Below are positions 1 through 4,484 of a stretch of DNA of 5,391 nt, piece by piece. The notes beneath the pieces were generated by a model, which saw only the letters and a program-made list of their open reading frames with translations, had not been told where the DNA came from and did not search any database. Source of the DNA: Deltaproteobacteria bacterium RIFCSPLOWO2_02_56_12 (GTDB lineage Bacteria; Desulfobacterota; Binatia; UBA9968); contig MGRY01000128.1 of assembly GCA_001799045.1 (NCBI GenBank), positions 1-5,391 on the forward strand, written 5' to 3'. The translations under genes were made by a program, and so were the position numbers. How positions within the stretch are numbered: the stretch's first letter is position 1; every line of letters starts with the position of its first letter.

Positions 1-519
1 GAGCAACGGATAATCCGGATGGGACCAGCCAAGCGCGCCGGAAAATCCGTCCAGCCAGCGCTCCCCACCCAGAAAGAGAAATCTCGCTCGCAGGTTCCAT
101 ATCGCCCAGGCGTCCCAACCGCCGTGGGGCTTGGCTGCAGATAGGAAGGTGAAGCTAACAAGGGAGGAAATTAACAAGCCGTAAAAAAAAGCATGGAGCA
201 GAGCGGAGCTCCCCCATCCAGAAGCGTGGCCGGGCTGCGTTTGCGACGGCGCGGCGAGTGTTTTTGTCGTCACGCGGTAGAGGAGCGCTACAGCCAAAGC
301 TGCCAGAAGACCAAGCTCGGCCAGGATATAACCCGCTGAGGGATGGAACAGGATTGACCAAACAAACAACCCGCCGGAAGTAATTCCCAGGCCAAGACCC
401 AGGGACAACCAAAAGCAGAGCCACGGGTAAAAACGAATGGTGTGGAGGTCGCCGCGGAGAAGACAGAACACGACCAAGCCAATCCCTGCGGCTAGCAGCA
501 GCGAAAAAAGCAGCGTCAT
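1..519 (-). CDS. GT-C fold membrane glycosyltransferase (GT39-like), N-terminal part, truncated by left edge
   Basis: The frame stays open from the ATG at 519 to base 1 (173 codons); the rest of the gene lies outside the window. Hydrophobic, membrane-spanning stretches are at about residues 1-20, 31-57, 62-81 and 104-126. They are followed by an extracytoplasmic loop starting HGGWDAWAIWNLRAR (132-146) and then SHPDYPLL (166-173). The acidic residue after the first helices (D136) is where GT39/GT83-type enzymes carry a catalytic Asp; these enzymes transfer sugar from a polyprenyl-phosphate donor on the outer face of the membrane. The WDAWAIWNLRAR and HPDYPLL pattern is one I associate with poorly characterised GT39-like proteins. 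The start overlaps the stop of the upstream 141-residue gene as ATGA, so translation is probably coupled, with GGAAGGGAA just upstream acting as a ribosome site. Sugar and acceptor cannot be told. Confidence 0.8.
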   Translation of the reverse strand, partial: MTLLFSLLLAAGIGLVVFCLLRGDLHTIRFYPWLCFWLSLGLGLGITSGGLFVWSILFHPSAGYILAELGLLAALAVALLYRVTTKTLAAPSQTQPGHASGWGSSALLHAFFYGLLISSLVSFTFLSAAKPHGGWDAWAIWNLRARFLFLGGERWLDGFSGALGWSHPDYPLL

Positions 520-941
520 TTCCCTTCCCGGTGAAACAACAATATTCCGTTTCCGAAATCTTTAGTAACTACCATATTTCGTAGCGTGGCAGAAGCGACC
601 GAAGCGGCGCCGCGAAAATTTCCGACGACCAAAGGTTGGTCTGAAGAATAGGCCACGACGAGCGGCGCCAGGGCATACTGAGTGAGATAATACTCGCCAA
701 ATCCTGGATCGAAGCGGATATCGTCGGCTTTTAGGTCGGAAATGTACCCAACGGTCCCGTGCCGAGGGAGGGCTTTCTTAACTCGTTCCAAACGACTCGC
801 GTGCAGCGTGATTCGGTCTTTACCTAAACGCTCCGCATCGAAGGCGGTCGCTGTCTCAAACACCAATTTGAAGTTCGATAAGAGAGCGGAGAAAACGACC
901 AAAACGACGGCCACCTTTGATAGGAACGGAATTCGATTCAC
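516..941 (-). CDS. Single-helix membrane-anchored protein of unknown function, coupled to the glycosyltransferase gene
   Basis: 141 residues with a GTG start at 941 and TGA at 516-518. The N-terminus has a few basic residues and then one hydrophobic helix (about 10-28), so the remaining ~110 residues probably face the periplasm or cell exterior. Visible landmarks are GYISDL (65-70), YYLTQYALAPLVV (84-96), VGNF (106-109) and a C-terminal GILLF (132-136). I do not recognise a named domain. The YYL-QYALAP and VGNF pattern resembles small or C-terminal segments I associate with GT39-like transferases in environmental genomes. The 4-base overlap with that gene downstream suggests the two products work together, perhaps as an accessory subunit. 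No in-frame ATG, GTG or TTG lies between this GTG and the upstream in-frame stop at 978-980. There is no Shine-Dalgarno, so the transcript may be leaderless. Confidence 0.75.
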   Translation of the reverse strand: MNRIPFLSKVAVVLVVFSALLSNFKLVFETATAFDAERLGKDRITLHASRLERVKKALPRHGTVGYISDLKADDIRFDPGFGEYYLTQYALAPLVVAYSSDQPLVVGNFRGAASVASATLRNMVVTKDFGNGILLFHREGK

Positions 942-1089
942 AAGCCCAGTATAGCAAAGAGCGAGATAGGCGCACAGTTAGGAATTGTTGTCCTCGGAGG
1001 ATATCTCGACTGCGCCGGTCCTCTCCGCATTGCGCTTGAGTCCGCGGCCGGTGGCCTCGAGCGTGCAGGAGACGATTAAAGCGCATCCG
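942..1089. other. Intergenic spacer between two minus-strand units
   Basis: 148 bases between the zinc-ribbon stop and the start of the 141-residue gene. Apart from the extended -10 box at its left end I see no gene. A short inverted element (TCCTC-CG-AGGA type, about 994-1004) exists but has no following T-run, so I do not call a terminator. Open frames crossing this spacer on either strand look like chance. Confidence 0.5.
948..956 (-). promoter_or_regulatory. Extended -10 promoter box, probably giving a leaderless transcript
   Basis: Read on the minus strand this is TGCTATACT, a TG-N extended -10 with 5 of 6 matches to TATAAT. Six bases separate it from the GTG at 941, so initiation at the usual distance would fall at or next to the start codon. 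No convincing -35 is seen 16-18 bases upstream, which an extended -10 can tolerate. It would drive the 141-residue gene and the glycosyltransferase behind it. Confidence 0.45.
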
Positions 1090-1299
1090 CTACTCATGCT
1101 TGGCCGCGGCCTTTTCCTCCTTGATGAGCTCGTGGATGAGCCTTGGGACGGCCCCGCAGCTGACACACCTGGGCGATTGCGGCCTGGTGCCGTCAGGATA
1201 TCTCATAAACCGGAGGTAAAAGGGCTTCTCGGTGCCGACGTAATCATCATAGTAAAAGGCGATTTTGCCGCATTCGCTACATTGAAGGTATTTCGCCAT
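1090..1299 (-). CDS. Small zinc-ribbon protein
   Basis: 69 residues, ATG at 1299 and TAG at 1090-1092. Two CxxC knuckles are visible, C7-S-E-C10 near the start and C45-V-S-C48, about 35 residues apart. This is the four-cysteine layout of a rubredoxin-like or zinc-ribbon fold binding one metal. Between them is an aromatic, charged stretch (YYDDYVGTEKPFYLRF, 16-31), and the C-terminus (53-69) is a probable charged helix rich in Lys, Glu and Ala. A good Shine-Dalgarno (AAGGAG, 6 bases from the ATG) supports the start. The gene begins 21 bases after the dioxygenase stop on the same strand, so it is almost certainly cotranscribed with it. No specific function can be assigned; a structural zinc site for protein or nucleic-acid binding, or an accessory role for the dioxygenase, are possible. 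Confidence 0.82.
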   Translation of the reverse strand: MAKYLQCSECGKIAFYYDDYVGTEKPFYLRFMRYPDGTRPQSPRCVSCGAVPRLIHELIKEEKAAAKHE

Positions 1300-1302
1300 T
1301 AA

Positions 1303-1308
1303 AAGCTC
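1303..1308 (-). promoter_or_regulatory. Shine-Dalgarno of the zinc-ribbon gene
   Basis: On the minus strand AGGAGC follows GA-A, giving the core AAGGAG about 6 bases before the ATG at 1299. It sits in the 21-base gap after the dioxygenase stop and fixes the start of this very short gene. Confidence 0.6.
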
Positions 1309-1320
1309 CTTCTCTATTGA

Positions 1321-2412
1321 TCAACTCTCAAAGGTGCCGATAACTTTTTGCTGGCCGTCGTGCTCCTGGTAGGGCTGTTCCCGGTAGAGGCCGAGCGCCT
1401 CCATCACCGGGGTATCCTGGATCGAGAAGAGGATGGCTTCTTCTTTGCCTTCGTTCGCGTGTTCATGCCAGGCCCAGGGAGGGACGACAAAAAAATCGCC
1501 GCGCTCCCAATCGAAGCGCGTCCCGTTAATGACCGAGTAGCCACGGCCCTCAAACACGTGATAGACGGCGCTGTTGACCTGCCGGTGGGCCTGGGTATGG
1601 ATGCCAGGTCTAATCATCTGAATGTAACAGCCGATTGTCGGCAGGACCGGACCGCCGGTATGGGGGTTTAAGTACTGGAAACAGACATCGTCAAAGGGGC
1701 TCGCCGCGCCCTCACCGATCTTTTTGAGTGCCTGATAGGTGGGTTCCCATTTGTAGTTGAGAAGAGGGGGGTACCTACCTTCCGGCTTTTCCCACGTTGG
1801 CTTGAGATGCGGACCACTGAATTTTCGCTCCGAATCATTGATCTGAGCAACCGGATGCGCGTGTGTTGGGTAAGGCTCGAAAAAGACGGCGTCAAGATCG
1901 CCGACTAAGGGCAAATCCAGGCCGTCCATCCAGATCATGGGTTGGTCCGATTCGCAGCCGTGGTCATGCCAGCTCCAGTTGGGTGTCAATACCAGATCGC
2001 CGCGGCTCATCATGCATTTATCGCCGTTCACGTTGGTATAGCTGCGGTCTCCTTCGATAATGAAGCGGATTGCCGCAGCAGTGTGCCGGTGGCACGGAGC
2101 GATTTCTCCCGGCTTTACGATCTGGACTGCCGCCCATAGGGTATGGGTGGCAGCGTATTTACCCCCCAAACCGGGATTTATCAATCCCAGGACTCGCCTC
2201 TCTCCGCCCCGCTCAATAGGCACGAGATCGCCTGCGCGGTTGGCCATTCGGCGAAGGTCCGACCATTTCCAGAGATAGGGAAGAACTTTGGTTTGAGGCT
2301 CGGCGGGGAGGAGCTGAGCGGTTACCTTCCAGAGGGGGATCAAATGCCGCTGGTCCGCTTCCTGGTAGAAGTCGTTGAGTTCTCTCTCGGTATCTGGTGC
2401 GCTCTTGCTCAT
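1321..2412 (-). CDS. Bicupin ring-cleavage dioxygenase, gentisate 1,2-dioxygenase family
   Basis: 363 residues from the ATG at 2412, a usual family length (about 340-380). Gentisate dioxygenases use Fe(II) and O2 to open gentisate between carboxyl and hydroxyl carbons, giving maleylpyruvate, in the cytoplasm. The N-terminal cupin has the metal site: H108 and H110 in PCHRHTAAAIRF and H149 in NWSWHDHG. R116 and D163 (WMDGLD) sit where family members have substrate-binding and catalytic residues. A second cupin carries H272/H276 and a WAWHEHAN motif (H316, H318). As I recall the salicylate 1,2-dioxygenase of Pseudaminobacter (ligands H119, H121, H160), a constant offset of 11 fits all three ligands. 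The longer frame to 2511 starts at TTG, crosses the promoter region and lacks a ribosome site; the chosen ATG has GAGG 5 bases upstream. First gene of a two-gene unit with the zinc ribbon. The true substrate could be gentisate, salicylate or 1-hydroxy-2-naphthoate. Confidence 0.88.
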   Translation of the reverse strand: MSKSAPDTERELNDFYQEADQRHLIPLWKVTAQLLPAEPQTKVLPYLWKWSDLRRMANRAGDLVPIERGGERRVLGLINPGLGGKYAATHTLWAAVQIVKPGEIAPCHRHTAAAIRFIIEGDRSYTNVNGDKCMMSRGDLVLTPNWSWHDHGCESDQPMIWMDGLDLPLVGDLDAVFFEPYPTHAHPVAQINDSERKFSGPHLKPTWEKPEGRYPPLLNYKWEPTYQALKKIGEGAASPFDDVCFQYLNPHTGGPVLPTIGCYIQMIRPGIHTQAHRQVNSAVYHVFEGRGYSVINGTRFDWERGDFFVVPPWAWHEHANEGKEEAILFSIQDTPVMEALGLYREQPYQEHDGQQKVIGTFES

Positions 2413-2417
2413 AATGA

Positions 2418-2421
2418 CCTC
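2418..2421 (-). promoter_or_regulatory. Shine-Dalgarno deciding the dioxygenase start
   Basis: GAGG on the minus strand, 5 bases upstream of the ATG at 2412. It supports this ATG over the TTG at 2511, whose extra 33 residues would be encoded by the divergent promoter region. Confidence 0.6.
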
Positions 2422-2445
2422 ACTAGAAATAAGGAGCCAAAAAAT

Positions 2446-2474
2446 AGCATAATTTCCTTGCAAGAGCCAACCAA
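2446..2474 (-). promoter_or_regulatory. Candidate sigma70-type promoter for the dioxygenase unit
   Basis: On the minus strand, TTGGTT (2474-2469) and TATGCT (2451-2446) are separated by 17 bases. The matches are modest (3 of 6 and 4 of 6). The predicted start near 2439 leaves a leader of about 27 bases. It interleaves with the opposite promoter. Confidence 0.35.
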
Positions 2475-2486
2475 CCCTTCTAGAAT
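2458..2486 (+). promoter_or_regulatory. Candidate sigma70-type promoter for the GST-lipoyl-hydrolase operon
   Basis: TTGCAA (2458-2463) and TAGAAT (2481-2486) are separated by exactly 17 bases, with 4 of 6 and 5 of 6 matches to consensus. A start near 2493 gives a leader of about 52 bases before the ATG at 2545. The -35 lies in the palindrome CTTGCAAG (2457-2464). Confidence 0.5.
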
Positions 2487-2544
2487 CAACTAAAGATGGC
2501 TCTATGACCAAAAGCTGATATTCTTTTAAAGAGGAGGAGAAACG

Positions 2545-3132
2545 ATGGCTATAAGACTCTTTCAGTCACTGACTTCGATGTTTTGCGAGAAGGTGAGGAT
2601 CGTTCTCGCATTGAAGCAAGTTCCTTATGAGGTGGTGGATGTGAAGAAGGATGAGCGCAAGTCCTTGATCGAATTTACCGGCCAGCGAAAAGTGCCGGTG
2701 ATGGACTACCATGGCCAGCGCATTATTGATTCCACCTTTATTTCCGCTTTTTTAGAGGAGAAGTATCCTCAAAACACCATCTATCCCAAGGAGGCGTCCG
2801 ACAAAGGGCTTTGCCTGATGTTGGAGGACTGGGCCGATGAGGTTCTAATCGGCGCCATTCACTTGATGCGCCGGGCAGAGACACCGGAGGCTCATCAGGC
2901 GGCGGAGAAAGAGCTGGGGATACATCTTCGGAGCCTGGATCTCTTGTTTACCGGAAAGAACTTCATTTTTGAGCGGATGACACTTGCCGACATTGCCATC
3001 TTCACCCAGCTCCATTATCTTTACACAGTAGTTAAATATGAGATCCCGCCGAACCACAAAAATCTGCACACGTGGTTGGACCTGATGCGACGTACTCTGA
3101 AGCTACCCTCGCTCTATGATGTGGCGGCGTGA
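2545..3132 (+). CDS. Glutathione S-transferase-like protein
   Basis: 195 residues, ATG at 2545 with a strong GAGGAGG ribosome site, TGA at 3130-3132. The N-terminal thioredoxin-like half (about 1-78) shows SMFCEKVRIVLALK (11-24), where S11 and C14 take the catalytic or glutaredoxin-like position. It also has the cis-proline in KVPVMD (P51) and D62-S63, the usual acidic-Ser pair holding glutathione. The all-helical second half (about 85-190) contains the N-capping box T146-x-x-D149 in MTLADIAIF. The family conjugates glutathione to electrophiles or isomerises cis-trans double bonds. It lies divergent to a gentisate-type dioxygenase, so glutathione-dependent maleylpyruvate isomerase is an attractive role. 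However, the active-site segment is not the Ser-rich zeta-class motif expected there, so an omega/beta-like GST or thiol transferase is equally possible. First gene of the plus-strand operon. Confidence 0.85.
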   Translation: MAIRLFQSLTSMFCEKVRIVLALKQVPYEVVDVKKDERKSLIEFTGQRKVPVMDYHGQRIIDSTFISAFLEEKYPQNTIYPKEASDKGLCLMLEDWADEVLIGAIHLMRRAETPEAHQAAEKELGIHLRSLDLLFTGKNFIFERMTLADIAIFTQLHYLYTVVKYEIPPNHKNLHTWLDLMRRTLKLPSLYDVAA

Positions 3133-3140
3133 AGGACCCC

Positions 3141-3149
3141 GGAGGTGAT
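3141..3149 (+). promoter_or_regulatory. Strong Shine-Dalgarno of the lipoyl-domain gene
   Basis: GGAGGTGAT is a full-length match to the 16S rRNA 3' end. Its GGAGG core ends 9 bases before the ATG at 3155. An out-of-frame ATG inside the site (3148) opens no useful frame. The site suggests high expression of this small gene. Confidence 0.7.
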
Positions 3150-3154
3150 GTCGG

Positions 3155-3403
3155 ATGAAAAAAGATGTGGTGATCCCTCGATTGGGATCGAGCGATGAGA
3201 GCAATGAGGTTAAGATCCTACGCTGGCTGAAGCGCAAGGGAGAAAGCGTTCAAAAAGGAGAACCTCTTCTGGAGGTCGAGACGGACAAAGTCAATGTGGA
3301 AATCGAAGCGCCTGATAGCGGGCTATTGAGTGAGGTCCGGGTCAAAGAGGGCGACGTTGCCGCTTTTAACTCCGTGGTGGCGGTTATCGAGGGGAAAGAT
3401 TAA
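3155..3403 (+). CDS. Free-standing lipoyl (biotinyl/lipoyl-type) domain protein
   Basis: 82 residues that form one complete lipoyl domain and nothing else. The modification site is K45 in the ETDKVNVEIEAP loop. The two glycines characteristic of lipoyl domains lie at -16 (G29) and +11 (G56) relative to it. The start VVIPRLG and the E-D-K context match the N-terminal lipoyl domains of 2-oxoacid dehydrogenase E2 subunits; biotin carriers have M-K-M instead. The domain would swing acyl or aminomethyl groups between active sites on its lipoyl-lysine arm, in the cytoplasm. It lacks the E1/E3-binding and acyltransferase domains of a full E2, and it is not H-protein-like in length. It begins 22 bases after the GST stop and is followed with overlap or immediately by the hydrolase. 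No E1, E3 or lipoate ligase gene is in the window, so its partner enzyme is unknown. Confidence 0.88.
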   Translation: MKKDVVIPRLGSSDESNEVKILRWLKRKGESVQKGEPLLEVETDKVNVEIEAPDSGLLSEVRVKEGDVAAFNSVVAVIEGKD

Positions 3404-4484
3404 CCTAGGCCCGATTTCGCTTAAGACCTTTCTCATCTTTCTCCTCATTTCCATTTTCTTTCCTGTTCCGGTTGTCTTAGCAGGCGAGGGTGCAGCGGTT
3501 TATCGAGAGCAGCACTGGGCCGTAACGGCAGAAAAATTTGAGCTCGCCTTGGAGAGGCTACGTGTTGGAAAAAAGACGAGAATCCAGTCTCCCATAGTCC
3601 TCGTCCATGGCCTCTTCGTCAACAGCCTTTTTTTTAATCTCGATGAAGAACAGAGCCTGGCGCGGTATCTGGCCAAAGAAGGGTTTGACGTGTGGAACCT
3701 CTCCTTGCGGGGTACGGGCCGGAGTCTTGGCCCTCTGAAGGGTGGCGCTAAGAGCTGGACCCTGGATGATATAATCGAGAAGGACATCTCGGCAGTCATC
3801 CGCTACGTTCAAAAAGAGAGCAGAAACTCCCAAGTCATTTGGGTTGGATATGAGATGGGCGGTCTTCTTGCCTATGGCTACCTCGAGAAGAAGGCCAGCC
3901 CCGGGCTGGCCGCTTTGGTGACTATCGGGGCCCCGGTCACTTTTAACCATCCCCAGCAGGAGCCGATGAAGCGACTCCTTAAGCTAGAGGAGAGTCCCGC
4001 CCTGAAGAAGATATTCCTCTACTTGAACAGTCCTTTTCTCGGCAGTTACCTTATCCCACTGATTCCAAAGATGGAGGAGTTTTTTTACAACCGGGAGAAT
4101 ATCGAGGAGGAAATTAAGGAAAAATTTTTGGCCAATGCCCTTGCTGAGATCAATCCCGGAATTCTGGATCACCTGCTGCGGATCATTCAGCGAGGCGAGT
4201 TTGTTTCCGCTGAGGGAAATTTCAGCTATCGGAAAAATCTTGCCAAGATCCAACTGCCTCTTCTGCTGATCGGGGGGGAAAAGGATCAGGTGGCGCCGCC
4301 GGAGGCGATACGGACCGTGTACAGGGCCGTGGGCTCAACGGATCGTACGCTGAGGATCTTGGGCCCGCGCTCTAAAAATTCGGCGGCCTACGGGCATATT
4401 GATTTGATCCTGGGCAAAAAGGCCAAGGAGGAGGTCTTTTCTGTGATATCACGATGGCTGAAGCAGAGAGACGGACGAGAGTAA
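3357..4484 (+). CDS. Exported or membrane-anchored alpha/beta hydrolase with Glu at the nucleophile position
   Basis: About 375 residues from the TTG at 3357 (numbering used here), TAA at 4482-4484. A hydrophobic segment (about 24-42) ending VVLA|GEG resembles a signal peptide. The fold is clear: PIVLVHG oxyanion strand with H84-G85, ARYLAKEGFDVWNLSLRGTGRS, the nucleophile elbow VGYEMGG, an acid in GGEKDQ (D310), and the catalytic His in AYGHIDLILG (H347). The elbow has Glu166 (GAG at 3852-3854) where lipases and esterases have Ser, so ordinary serine chemistry is not expected. The sequence recalls the lipase/PHA-synthase-like branch. Start is uncertain: TTG 3357 (GAGG 6 bases upstream), GTG 3330, or a rare ATT at 3399 (also GAGG 6 bases upstream, overlapping the lipoyl stop as ATTAA), which would give the neatest signal peptide. 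It overlaps the next gene by one base. Confidence 0.82.
   Translation: MPLLTPWWRLSRGKINLGPISLKTFLIFLLISIFFPVPVVLAGEGAAVYREQHWAVTAEKFELALERLRVGKKTRIQSPIVLVHGLFVNSLFFNLDEEQSLARYLAKEGFDVWNLSLRGTGRSLGPLKGGAKSWTLDDIIEKDISAVIRYVQKESRNSQVIWVGYEMGGLLAYGYLEKKASPGLAALVTIGAPVTFNHPQQEPMKRLLKLEESPALKKIFLYLNSPFLGSYLIPLIPKMEEFFYNRENIEEEIKEKFLANALAEINPGILDHLLRIIQRGEFVSAEGNFSYRKNLAKIQLPLLLIGGEKDQVAPPEAIRTVYRAVGSTDRTLRILGPRSKNSAAYGHIDLILGKKAKEEVFSVISRWLKQRDGRE
3893..3911 (+). repeat. Perfect 8-bp inverted repeat inside the hydrolase gene
   Basis: GGCCAGCC and GGCTGGCC flank a CCG loop, a potentially very stable hairpin. It lies in coding sequence soon after the nucleophile elbow (residues of KASPGLAAL) and has no T-run after it, so it is not a terminator. 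It may simply reflect codon choice. Confidence 0.4.

Larger units (their letters stand above)
2434..2502. repeat. Three GAGCCA hexamers in the divergent control region
   Basis: GAGCCAA occurs at 2434-2440 and 2464-2470 on the plus strand, exactly 30 bases apart (about three helical turns), and GAGCCA occurs inverted (TGGCTC) at 2497-2502. The copies flank or lie between the -35 and -10 boxes of the opposed promoters, where a regulator could act on both. Six-base matches can arise by chance, so this is only a candidate operator set. Confidence 0.3.

Noticed and set aside
183..190. Run of eight A (and T or G runs of 7-8 near 3628, 4080 and 4274) as possible frameshift sites
   Set aside because: In each case the same frame continues into recognisable sequence on both sides, so there is no sign of a slip or broken gene.
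155..482. Overlapping minus-strand frames of 89 and 64 residues
   Set aside because: Both are alternative frames of the left glycosyltransferase, whose own frame is open across the region and encodes clear membrane helices.
994..1004. Short inverted element as a possible intrinsic terminator after the zinc-ribbon gene
   Set aside because: The stem is short and no T-run follows it on the minus strand.
985..1302. Plus-strand open frame of 105 residues
   Set aside because: It lies opposite the zinc-ribbon gene, which has CxxC motifs and a Shine-Dalgarno; the plus-strand product shows no recognisable domain.
2143..2493. Plus-strand frame of 116 residues, and other plus-strand frames between 1348 and 2278
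   Set aside because: They are antisense to the dioxygenase, whose metal-binding and second-cupin motifs confirm the minus strand as coding.
2413..2511. 33-residue N-terminal extension of the dioxygenase from a TTG at 2511
   Set aside because: It lacks a ribosome site, runs through the divergent promoter region and is not part of the cupin domain; the ATG at 2412 has GAGG at 5 bases.
3500..3950. Minus-strand frames of 99 and 130 residues
   Set aside because: Antisense to the hydrolase, which has complete alpha/beta hydrolase landmarks; the antisense products show no domain.
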